From Sycon ciliatum (taxonomy: Eukaryota; Porifera; Calcarea; Leucosolenida; Sycettidae): 64,000 bases of DNA. Numbering within the stretch: position 1 is the stretch's first letter; each line of letters opens with the position of its first letter. Position numbers and translations under genes: made by a program. The stretch lies in assembly GCF_964019385.1 (NCBI RefSeq), contig NC_088645.1, forward strand, positions 18,249,180 through 18,313,179. The letters are read 5' to 3'. Positions 10,195-19,934 of this stretch are shown one piece after another. The notes beneath the pieces are model-generated. The model saw nothing but the letters and a program-made list of their open reading frames with translations. It searched no databases and was not told the DNA's origin.

Positions 10195-13100
10195 ATTTAT
10201 TCATTTATTTACATGTATTTATTTATTTCTGCGCCTCGTGGCATGTCAAGACAGCCAATTGAGGAGAGGGTGAGACCAACAACGGAAGAAGAGAAAAAAG
10301 AAAATGAAGAGCACGTACACAAAGTGGGAAGGGATTAGCAACTTACAAAGCAATGGGATGCCCAGCGAGCTATTCAGCGGAAGTGGTGACTGTGATTATT
10401 TTTGTTTACTGGGAGATACTGAAGTGCTGTCTGACGAGGGTACGGAATTTGGGCATATCTGGAGCTTGTCTAACACTGGGAAGCAGTTGGAGCCACGTGG
10501 AGTAAGAGGAAAAGAAAGGGGAATTTACGAATAGGGTAGACCTAGCTAGGGGGAGACGAACGCAGCTTCGGGTGGTGCCACCTGACTTAAACAACTTAAG
10601 TGACTGTAAATGAGCAGGGTGCAGGTCAAGAAAAATTGAATGTGCAAGGGTGCACTTGGAAGCATCAAGGAAGTGTTGCAGAGTGATAGTGGATGCAGCA
10701 GCATACAAGTCTAAATTTGAGTTATTATAACGATCAGTACGAAATATGATGCGCAGTATACGGCGATGGAGAACTTCTAATTTATCTATGTTGGTTTTGG
10801 TAATGGTAGATCAGGCCGGGAAGTCGTAGGTGATGAGGGGGAGTATGTACATGTATGATATATAATAATTACTCCGGCAATTTTGGGGCAAATGGGACAA
10901 GTGACTTGACATTATGCCGACAGATCGGCATTCTTTGGACGACACATGATCAGCATGGTGAGACCAGGAGAGGGCGGAATCTATGACAATGCCAAGGTGT
11001 TTATGGTGGGGCGCTACAGAGATAGGGTGACCGGGATCATCGGGAAAGTGGAAGATGGGCACTGGATCTGTGGGAGGGGGAAAAGGAGGAGCTCGGTTTT
11101 GGTCACATTTGGCTGAGGGTACCAAGTGCTCATCCAGTGAACAATGTCGTTGATACAGGTCTGAACTTTGGGGTACAGGGTGGCGTGAGATGGGGAGGAA
11201 GCAAGGACAGTGGTATCATTTGCAAACAAAGAAATATTGGGAATTGCATAGGGGAGGTCATTAACGTATGTGAGGAAGAGCAGGGGACCTAAAATGGAGC
11301 CCTGGGGCACTCCGGATGTCACAGACTCGGGTCAGATAAGGTTCCATTCACTGTGACGCACTGATTTCGGTCCAAGAGGTAGCTAGTTAATAGTTATCCA
11401 GGCGAGTAGGGAGCTGGAGACACCATGGGCACGAAGTTTGGCGATCAGGCCCTTGTGCAACACGGTGTCGAAGGCCTTGGAGAGGTCGAAGAAACAGATG
11501 CAGGAGACCTGCCGCTGGTCTTTTAGGGAGCAGAGGTCTTGAATTATGCGGAACAATTTGCAGGGATGTGTTGTCCTTACGACGGAAGCCAGATTGTGCG
11601 GGGTGAAGAAGAGGGGAGATATGGTCATACAAGCGGTCGTACACTATTCTCTCTAGCAGTTTGGAGACAAAGGGCAGGAGGGAGATTGGTCGGTAATTAG
11701 ACGGGTTGTTCTTGTCGCCTCTATTTTTGTACACTGGAATGAGAGTGGCTGAATTCCATCGTGACGGGAATGTGCCGGAGGAGAGGGAAAGGTTAAAAAG
11801 AATGGAGGGTGGGCGGGCAATTGAGTAGCTCAGTTTCCTGAGGATCTCATTGGTGATCCTATCAGCTCCGGGGACTTGTTCAGAGGCAGTCTTGCAATAT
11901 ACTTGTGAACAGTCGATGGGGTGATGATCAGGGAGTGCAATGTAGTTGCTGGTGGAGGCAGGGAGGAAATTGTGGGAATAGGAGCATCGGGGTCAACCTG
12001 TAAGCCAGCACTGACGAAGTGGCGGTTCAATAAATTACCAATGGATGCCGGAGAGGTGCTTGTTCGACCATTGGGACCCACCATCTTCGAAGGTATGACT
12101 CGGGCGCTGGTAGGATTTCGCAGTTGACGGATGAGCACAGGGAGGGATGGGAGGCGAGGGTTTGTGGGAGATACCGTGGCACGGAGGTTGCGGATGTAGC
12201 AGCGATGGCAGGATCTGGAAAGGCATTTTACATAGTTACGTTGGTGTTTGTATTACAAGAAACTAACTCTCCTCCTCCATGCGCTCTAAAGCCGACCGGG
12301 AGGAGAGTTAGTTTCTTGTATTATTCAACAGCCGAAAGGTACCGTTCAACAGTTTATTGGTGTTTGTATTTGTTGAAATTTGTAGGGGATGGGTATTTCC
12401 GGTAGATGCTGTAGAGATCACTCTTGACTTTAATAGCTGCTTTCAGTGATGCAGTCATCCAGGGGCAGGGTTTGTGGCGTGATTTCCGACGAGGAGGTGA
12501 GGATCTTCCTATATACAGGTCCAAGGCACCTTCAAGGATGTCAGTGAATGCGGAGACAGCCGTGTCGATGCAGTGGGAGGCAAGGACCTGAGACCAGGGT
12601 ACATCTGCGAGAAAAATATTCATGGCATTCCACATGTTATCCGTGGCACTCCGGACATTGTATTTTTGTGTAGGTGGTGGGCTACGACAGGTGCTGTCTG
12701 CTGTGGGGGAAGACTTTGAGGAGGAGAACTCAGCCAGCAGGACGGCATGGTCTGATGCGCCAAGAGGAACCAGGTATTGAATGTGGTTGAGTTGGTTAGG
12801 GATGTTGCTCGCTATAAGGTCTAGACAGCTGCCAAGTCCATTCGAGCGGAGGTGGGTGGGAAAGGTTACCGATTGGGTCAGTTTATAGCATGAGAAGAGG
12901 TCGTCAAGACTCAGACCCTGTGCATCTGTTTGGTCAGTTGAGCACCATCCGGAATACCTAAAGTTGAAGTTGCCTGATATCACAAGGGCTTCGGGCTTCC
13001 TTTGAGTTGATTGCAGGGCTATTTGGAAGCGGTCGAGAAAAGTCGAGAAGTCATCCGTCGACGGGGAAGGAGCACGGTAGATACAGGCTACGGTTAGGTG

Positions 13101-13560
13101 GGTGTTGGCAGGTCAGAAGGTGAGACAAGCTTATGTTCAGCGAGTGTAAACCGAAGTGCTAGCGCGTCCAAGCCCGGTTGCTGAAAATCCGGTAGCTGAT
13201 CAATGGAAGTACACAGACCTTCACGAACTAAGATTAGAACTCCTCCTTAACCCTTGTGTGGGTAACGGTTCTATCTATTTTCTAAAACAGGTCGGTCTCG
13301 ACGGAAGCATTCATAGTGTGGCACGTGAAAAGCTTGTGTGGGAGTCAGCCAGGTTTCTGTAATGCATATTACGCTGGGTGTGTGATCCTCACAGATTTGA
13401 ATGAGTTCGCCCGACTTGTTTGCTATGGAGCGAGCATTAAGGACACAGATTGTAAGTCGGTGAGTAGCAGCATGTACAGAATGGGGGAAGAAAGGTGGGG
13501 CAAGACCGTTGAGAGGCGCAGGGGTTGAAGTGGAAGAGGAGGGAGAGAGGTTACGCATTG
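10195..13560 (-). mobile_element. Jockey/CR1-type LINE, frameshifted and inactive
   Basis: The minus strand holds a nearly full-length but decayed non-LTR element. The endonuclease comes first (13558: ICVLNARSIANKSGE, ITETWL; 12983: SGNFN where GDFN is expected, and SDH). The reverse transcriptase follows (NYRPISLLP, FFDLSKAFDT, SGVPQGSILGP). The catalytic box reads FANDT instead of FADD(T), so one essential Asp is lost. RT segments lie in several frames and are broken by stops. The 3' UTR ends near 10195 in an AAATAAATAAAT-like tail (CATTTATTCATTTATTTAC on plus). A small MITE is inserted at 12241-12370. Confidence 0.85.
12241..12370. mobile_element. Small foldback MITE inside the LINE
   Basis: Arms AGAAACTAACTCTCCTCC and GGAGGAGAGTTAGTTTCT form a near-perfect inverted repeat of about 20 bp around a short loop. 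The block is bounded by the direct repeat TTGGTGTTTGTATT (14 bp). Removing one repeat and the insert restores continuous LINE sequence, so it inserted after the LINE. Confidence 0.75.
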
Positions 13561-13888
13561 GAAGCTGGCTTCGTCACTTTGGGGCTGTCCGCAAAACGCC
13601 ACTTGCATACTGAGTGGCTGATGGCTTCGGGCCAGAAGGCTCTGTCTAGTACACGCTCTTCATGTTCTGCAGCCATAGTGACTCTGGCATAGTCTCCTGA
13701 TGATTGCATTGAGCAAGAAACTCTGAGTTGCGACAACTCTGTAAACCTCCATTGTGCCTTTTTGTGTGTAGTAGTGCTCCACATTATTGTGTCGAGCCCT
13801 CTCCGCTGGCAGAAGGAAGTGTTCCTCCTTGTAATTGTATTGTATAAGTTACGAGTTATGACTACAGTCCGCCAAGGTAAGGAGATAA

Positions 13889-14071
13889 TAATTATACAGT
13901 CAGAGCTCACTGACTTGTCAGTTTGAGCACTCTGGCAAGGTACGTTCGGGCCTGATTGGAAATTTTTATTTCCATTGCTATCAGGTTCGGCCTCATTCCT
14001 CTGTGCTGCGCTGACGAGTCCACAAAGGACGAAACAGTTCTGTCCGCAGATTGAGTAATTATACAGTCAGA
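13889..14071 (+). mobile_element. Retrozyme family A monomer with 16-bp TSD
   Basis: A single copy of the unit that is tandemly repeated at 57488-58213, lacking about 70 bp of that unit's 5' portion. It is bounded by the perfect direct repeat TAATTATACAGTCAGA (13889-13904 and 14056-14071). The insert ends at ATTGAGTA, just past the hammerhead. The duplication length fits target-primed reverse transcription by a LINE. Retrozymes are known small non-coding retroelements carrying hammerhead ribozymes, reported in plants and animals; this assignment rests on the ribozyme core plus the target duplication. Confidence 0.85.
13998..14055 (+). ncRNA. Hammerhead ribozyme, type I (family A)
   Basis: All core elements are present. 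Stem I is CTGCG paired with CGCAG, plus an outer CTC/GAG with internal loops TGTG and ATT. The core is CTGACGA. Stem II is GTCC/GGAC with loop ACAAA. GAAA follows. Stem III is ACAG/CTGT with a 2-nt loop, then UC at the cleavage site (predicted between 14044 and 14045). The very short stem III is typical of animal type I hammerheads, which often cleave better as dimers. Confidence 0.9.
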
Positions 14072-14405
14072 TAGTGCGGCAACAAGGCACAACACGGACA
14101 GAAGACATTCAACGACCTGCCACCTACGGTGTCGCTACACTTCGTCGAGATTTGGTTCACACCGCGACGCTTCATGGCGAGCCATTTCCGAACCCTGCCG
14201 TTCACAGATGCGGCGATTCGCAGCCAATTCGCTTCACAGCGCGACATGCCACAGTGATCCGCTCGGCACCATTACATTTTCGCACCTGTCGCGTTCAGCG
14301 CGAGCATCACTTGATGCGTCTATAAGTATTGATTTCGGGGACAGTTGGATATCATGACGCATGCCACTTGCAAGCAAACAATGGAGAATGGAGGTGATTG
14401 CCGAC
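14072..14405. other. Intergenic, nothing recognised
   Basis: Unique-looking sequence between the retrozyme insertion and the next inverted-repeat element. No coding, RNA or repeat signal was identified. Confidence 0.4.
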
Positions 14406-14408
14406 TAG

Positions 14409-14609
14409 CGTCCGGAGGTAGGGACCGGCGGATTCTGCTCGAAAAGCAGTGAAATTGGCAGAACCATACGAACCTTATGGTGGGCAATTCCTCGAATTTT
14501 GCTCCATTTCTTTATCCACATACCAAACAAGCATGAAACTTACCAGAAAAAGTACCGAATTCTGCCAATTTTTCTGCCGGCAGAATCCGCCGGACCCTAT
14601 CCGGAGGAG
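14409..14609. mobile_element. ~200-bp MITE with inverted ends
   Basis: Left part CCGGCGGATTCTGCTCG and right part GGCAGAATCCGCCGGACCC are inverted copies. Inner inverted segments (ATTGGCAGAA / TTCTGCCAAT) extend the foldback. No coding capacity. Confidence 0.65.
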
Positions 14610-14739
14610 GAGCCAGACTACCGGTATATGACATCTACCAAGAGAGGAACCCCGAACATGTAAAATCATCACGTTCATGTACTGTATGTACATGATGTAG
14701 CTCAAACACATCTATGAAGCGTAAACCGACAACCATCAG

Positions 14740-14926
14740 CTTGGAAGGCTCAGGTGCGGAAAGTAGTTCCAATGCTCTTACTAGTCTCGTCATTATCATC
14801 CTGCAACATTCGACAATATTTGTTACCCAGGGACATACATGTACATGTACATAATTGTAGCTCGTGCACATCTTCGTGGCGAATCCCTTCCCCTCACTAG
14901 AACTTTCCGCACCTGAGCCTTCCAAG
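14740..14926. mobile_element. MITE with perfect 25-bp terminal inverted repeats
   Basis: Positions 14740-14764 (starting CTTGGAAGGCTCAGGTGCGG) are the exact reverse complement of 14902-14926. The interior is about 137 bp and non-coding. Superfamily not determined because no clear target duplication was seen. Confidence 0.7.
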
Positions 14927-14929
14927 TTG

Positions 14930-16440
14930 GAAGGTTGTTGGTTAGTGATGCACGCCTGCATGTTTTAAAAGAACTCACGTTCGCTTCAGGAGACATTTTT
15001 CCGCGAGCTCCGGTATGTTGAAGGTTGTGGATACCACGTAAATGTACGTGTACTATGATGTACGTCGACTTCGCTGTGCCGCTCGTGTGCTCCGCTACGA
15101 ACGACTGTTCTAGTCGCCCTGGCCGGACTAGTTCCGCACAGGAGAAGCTGGCGACTTGCAACGCCAGTGACCAACTTCTCCATGAAATATGCCGGATCAT
15201 CTGTTGCTCTCCACACACTGTGCAACATGGCAAACAGACATAACAATGGACACAAGAATGTTCTTCGAAGTACGTAGCAGAAAAATATACGCCAACATGC
15301 AACCATAACAGCGCAGGAGTACACAAGGAGTACACAAGCAGCCTAAACCAAAATTTTGGACTTTTGATCTAGGGCAGGTTTGGTGGTGAAACTAATGCAG
15401 CATGAGATGTCACGTCGCTGATGTGCCTGTCTATTCGGCACGTTTCCGATCTTCCTTGCCAAGTCAAAAGGTCACCACTGGTGCTAGTCTCTGGAGCTGA
15501 ATCGCAGAGTCTACCAGCGAGTTTAGACGTTCTGGATATTCTAGTTGCGATATGGTAGCGTGACAACACATTTTAGGTATTCCTCACAGATCCTACAAAC
15601 CTGCATACATGTACTCAATCTTGCGACATGATCCATACTCATCTTGAAATTGACGGCACAGTGTATAGAAATGAGGTGTAATCTCCCTCAGGTTTGTAGG
15701 CATGGCAATACAAGTCATGTGAATGTACATTGTACATGTACATGTACATGATTGTGTATGTACAATCATGTAAATAATTATACATGTTATGCATCAGATT
15801 GGACACTTCTACTGTTTATAGTGCCTGACTTGGTCTTGGTGTGGTGAGGCAAGGGTGACGATGCCGTTGAAAACAGGAGATCAGAGCATACACCACCCTT
15901 GGCATATCGAGCCCATTGAAACAGGATACCTCTCACACCGGCAGGGTATGGTCAGAATTGACTATTCGCTGACAATCTTGCCTGTACCGTTACCTCAATA
16001 TTGGGCTCCTTTGCAAAGTTATTAGCAAGACGAGCAAAGCAATGCCCATTTTGCAATTGAGAGAGTCGTAGGAGTAACTCCGCAGCGCGATTCCAAACAC
16101 TGCCATCACTGCTCCAAATGAACGTACAGCCAGGCAAGGCGATGCTATCCATAGCGATAGGACACTGTGCACACTTTGGAGGACTACGGAATTTCTACAA
16201 TCTACATTGTGGTGTTGAGTACTAGTACATATACGAGTTTCCCAATCTGGAATCTGGCCACCTAGATTGTAGCATTTTTTTTAAAACTTTGTTTTACTTC
16301 GCAAAATCCAAACGGGACTTTCTTCCCAATGACAAGGTAGCGAAGATATCACACAGCTCAGACTGAGCTCTACTCCCAACACTGACATCGTACCAAAACA
16401 TCAAGAGTAAATGCTTGCGATAACGGTACATTGTAAGTCA
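14930..16440. other. Intergenic, no gene recognised; ACATGTAC runs
   Basis: Several unsupported short frames. ACATGTACATGT runs occur at about 15727-15750. Sequence around 16290-16340 (ACTTCGCAAAATCCAAACGG) resembles 20850-20905, suggesting a low-copy dispersed repeat. Confidence 0.4.
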
Positions 16441-16448
16441 TCTCCATG

Positions 16449-16555
16449 TACAGTGTTGGCAACTGAAATCCTACCCCCTCCTGAGCGATGGGTTCATTCA
16501 CATTCTTTGCGATGTGAGCGCACCGGTGCGCTCAGGGGGTCGGATTTCAGTTGCA
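16449..16555. repeat. Small inverted-repeat element
   Basis: GGCAACTGAAATCCTACCCC and the reverse-complementary GGGGTCGGATTTCAGTTGC flank about 60 bp. Probably a tiny MITE. The ends (CAGTGTTGGCAACTGAAATCC) resemble the Tc1/mariner-like ends at 52917 (CAGTCGTGGCAAGTGAAATC). Confidence 0.55.
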
Positions 16556-16741
16556 TGGACATGTACATGGCCATGTATAAAGGCTTGAAAACAAGAAATA
16601 TGGAGTATACATGTACATATCCATGGGCTATATTAAATAATTCGTCTGCGTGCCGGCCAGGAAAAAAGGTGGACATAATGAATGGGAATGATTATAAAGC
16701 ACAGGTAGGATTCGTAATAATTATACCGTATAGATGTACAC

Positions 16742-16799
16742 AATGATGCAGACAGCCAGACTGTTTCGGCCAATGAGGCCTCATCAGTGCAACTCCGAG
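16742..16799 (-). ncRNA. Hammerhead ribozyme, type I (family B, unit 1)
   Basis: On the minus strand: stem I TGCA/TGCA with outer CTC/GAG; core CTGATGA; stem II GGCC/GGCC with loop TCATT; GAAA; stem III ACAG/CTGT with loop TCTGG; then UC. Predicted cleavage lies between 16751 and 16750. Confidence 0.88.
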
Positions 16800-16981
16800 C
16801 TTAAAATAGAATTGAACTGTCAGCCATGGCCACGAGAACCACAGACATTAGGACAGTTCGATGTACTAGCGCTGAGAGTGCTCAAACTGCTAGAAGCAGC
16901 GGGCAAAGCATAAAGCTAACCAGCACAAGTGCGTCCTATCGAGAGTGCTGAACAAGATCGAAATCGAGGAGCAAAATACTC

Positions 16982-17039
16982 AATGATGCAGACAGCCAGA
17001 CTGTTTCGGCCAATGAGGCCTCATCAGTGCAACTCCGAG
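16982..17039 (-). ncRNA. Hammerhead ribozyme, type I (family B, unit 2)
   Basis: Identical in sequence to the unit 1 ribozyme. Predicted cleavage lies between 16991 and 16990. The distance between cleavage sites gives a 240-nt monomer. Confidence 0.88.
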
Positions 17040-17251
17040 CTTAAAATAGGATTGATCTGTCAGCCATGGCCACGAGAACCACAGACATTAGGACAGCTCG
17101 ATGTACTAGCGCTGAGAGTGCTCAAACTGCTAGAAGCAGCGGGCAAAGCATAAAGCTAACCAGCGCAAGTGCGTCCTATTGAGAGTGCTGAACAAGATAG
17201 AAATCGAGAAGCAAAATACTCAATGATGCTGATGTGCCGTATAGATGTACA

Positions 17252-18130
17252 TGTAATTGTGCTGGACAGAAAGGCTACAGTGCACAGATGGAGAGTCGGC
17301 AATAGAATCACTGTTGCCAACCAGCGTTTAATTTAAAGGGACGTGAATCTTTCCCTCAAGCCAATGAGTGTAAAGTATTATAATATACTTCAAATGAAGG
17401 GAACAAAAAATAGCTGGAATAATTCCGTTGTGTTAACTACACGTGGTGTTATATTCTTCATAACACTTGCATGAAGGCTCAATATACCGGAGCACGACTT
17501 TCAATCCTGAAACCTACCAACGCACATGTACATGTGGATGAAATTGAATTACGTGTATCATATTTACGAACTTGGAACCTGTATCATCCTTGCCAGATAA
17601 ATACTAGTTCATTTACAAATCTTCTAATGATGATAAATACATGTATGTTGACGGTATTCAATAAGACTATAGCGACGATGCTGTATATCTTGTCCTACTA
17701 TGCCTGCACGCAGTTTGCATTCTTTACAGCTACAGCTATAGCAGCTTACAGGTATTACTAGTATGGTATAATATGGTGAGAGAATACTAGGACATCTAGG
17801 TGGGATTGCAAAAATTCAGGAGCGAACGAAATTGGAAAATGGTACACATATACAACGTACATGTACATGTACATGTACGCTCATTTTAGAACTTGTATTG
17901 AGATTACTCAACAACAACTTACTCACACACCCACAACATAATTATACTGTACATGTACAAACCCACCTGCGTCCTCTGATCGACGTCACCTTCTCCATGT
18001 ACATTGTACATTGTACGTTGTACGTGTACATTGACATACCCCACAAAGGATTCTCGCTATTGTGGATATTGACAATTTGACATACATGTACATGCACGGT
18101 GAGGACAGTTTGACCTCTCTTACTCTTACC
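17252..18130. other. Intergenic / 3' flank of the TGF-beta gene
   Basis: No gene recognised. Several ACATGTAC and TACATTGTAC runs lie at 17855-18020 and 18082-18092. Confidence 0.4.
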
Positions 18131-18133
18131 ACT

Positions 18134-19044
18134 CTAATGACATCCACAGTCACTGGCGCTGAATCCGGCTACAGTGAGAGTCTGAAACAGCCATGACGTG
18201 GACGTTAAAAAGAATGTGAATGAATGCAGCTGGGAAGCGACGCATTGCACCCGGGCACTGCCTCCTCTACCCATCACTAGCAAATGGTAGAGGTACATAT
18301 GATATGCACTCGGAGCTGCAGGTTTGTAGATGGCATACTCACAAGATCCTTCGCAACTTTTCAGGCTTATGTGCTTGGGCATGAGAATTTTTTCCTGCAT
18401 GATTGCATTCAAGTCGGCAATGGCTAGGTTCGTGCTTTGCAGCTGGCATGGACTGGGCTGCAGACGTGGGGGCATGATGTTGCTTCCCGATGCGCGTCGG
18501 CGGCGCCCCGTACTCAGGACAGCGGCGTGGTCGACCCTTTCTTTGGTGGTTGAGATTCCGTGAAGCACTTTCTTCTCTAGATGTTCATCGGGAACTATGG
18601 TGGCGATGATTATGCCAGTACCGGCGCATCGTAGAGCACGTTTGAGAGCTCTTTTCAACTCCGCCAATACTTCACTCAAAACCACCGGTACAGCGGAGGC
18701 CACATATCCATGCATGAGAATGCTGATGCTCATGTTTCGGTTGTCGTATTCATGGCACAGATCGTCTGTAATATTTACCTCGCTCCGGTCATTCATTCCT
18801 AGTTCACGCTGATACATGGGAGTTACGAGAATTGCCGATGTTCTTGAAACAGCGGCATGGCTGTTCCGTGCCGTTTGGTTCACAACAGTGTCAAATACAT
18901 CCAGGAACCGTCGAAATCCTAGTGTGGCGCTTTGGCACTGACGTCCTGGTGCTCTGCTGCCATTTAATTCATACATCATTTGAATCGTGGCTGTGATGTT
19001 GGTGAATCCAACACGGTTGGAGGTTGTGGCGTACAGTTGAGCGT
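18134..19044 (-). CDS. TGF-beta ligand terminal exon
   Basis: Starts after the acceptor TTTCTCTGTGCTCAG and ends at TAG (18134-18136). It encodes most of the prodomain, the RRRR cleavage site and the whole cystine-knot domain. Confidence 0.85.
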
Positions 19045-19934
19045 CTGAGCACAGAGAAATGCGAATACACACTTGTATCAAAAATCATGTTTCAAGTACA
19101 AACACATGTATGAATGAACTCGTATTGCGATTGATTCTGAGATTTTGCGAAGTAATTCAAAACCGACTGTCCAGTACGGGATACACTATGTCTAGATTGG
19201 TCACTGAGTAGAGTTGGTGGGAGACAAAGTGTTGCGATAATGTGAGAGGAGACTGTTGTAGTGTATTGATACTTGAAGTAGTATAAAGGGAGACTAGACG
19301 GTTGAAGAAGACACACGAAAATCCCGCATCATATCGGCCGTTCATAACGGGAAAGTACCAAACTCCAAAGCCTTCAAAATACAGGAGGTAACAAGGACAG
19401 TCATCTACATGTACATACATTGCACTGACTGCAAGTGTTCACGTTTCCTGAAGTCCGACAGGATCCATCCAGTTACCTAACCCGTATCTGGTGATCTGAA
19501 CGCAAACAAACAGTATTCAGCCGCATGCCTGTGCTACTGATCAATGGAGATTTTGTGCTAATAACCCATAGTCACTTCGGTGTTTTCCACTTTACCAAAA
19601 TATAAGTATGTACATCGTATATAGTCATGCTGACACGACGAATTCACTGACCATATAAAGATGGCACCAGTGCGGCAATAGAAGCAGCTCTGGTTGGCGC
19701 GGCGAAAGCTGCGTGCCTTCTACACGGCTTGGGGAGACGATGATGAGGGGAGAAATAGCGGACAGTTCGCTTTACCCGTCTTGTGGTGTTGTATGTAGCC
19801 TGCCAATGACCGTATAATTCGCCAGGCAGAGAAGCAGCTCTTGTACCGATCCCTACATGTACATGTATAGCCGCAGCTATTGATATGATCAGTCCTAGCC
19901 GGCTGCAAGGAAACAGTTCACGATGCATAGCCAT
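18134..19934 (-). CDS. TGF-beta superfamily ligand (two-exon model)
   Basis: Exon 1 is 19934-19652 and exon 2 is 19044-18134, joined in phase 1, predicting 397 residues. The N-terminus has a signal-peptide-like stretch (CSRLGLIISIAAAIHVHVG). The prodomain follows, then a furin-type RRRR at residues 275-278 and a 119-residue mature region. Its six cysteines (294, 325, 329, 362, 394, 396) have the spacing of the cystine-knot domain, ending CGCH. The position usually occupied by the first Cys of the CC pair, which makes the inter-chain disulfide, is Gln (VQCVAS). That resembles GDF9/BMP15/Lefty-type ligands, which lack it. The W...W block before the first knot cysteines is also absent. The product is a secreted ligand for type I/II receptor serine kinases; subfamily cannot be assigned. 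The exon 1 link rests on matching splice phase and the signal peptide, so an extra exon between is possible. Confidence 0.7.
19652..19934 (-). CDS. TGF-beta ligand putative first exon (signal peptide)
   Basis: ATG at 19934 (a second in-frame ATG at 19928); the donor GTCAGT follows 19652. Encodes a hydrophobic signal-like segment and a basic stretch. Phase 1 at the donor matches the next exon. Confidence 0.5.

Larger units (their letters stand above)
16726..17251 (-). mobile_element. Retrozyme family B dimer with 15-bp TSD
   Basis: Two head-to-tail 240-bp units (16741-16980 and 16981-17220, a handful of substitutions apart) plus a 16-bp partial third, on the minus strand. The whole insert is bounded by the perfect direct repeat CCGTATAGATGTACA (16726-16740 and 17237-17251). 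Each unit carries a complete hammerhead ribozyme. Read on the minus strand, the unit shares with family A the sequence after the cleavage site (ATTGAGTATTT) and an internal box (CAGTTTGAGCACTCT). A dimer between long target duplications fits reverse transcription of a multimeric or circular RNA template and LINE-type integration. Confidence 0.85.

Noticed and set aside
13691..13730. Hammerhead-like CTGATGA ... GAAAC near the retrozyme A monomer
   Set aside because: TTGC/GCAA could form stem II, but the closing pair is U-A instead of the usual G-C and stem I has a mismatch. Most likely chance or heavily decayed.
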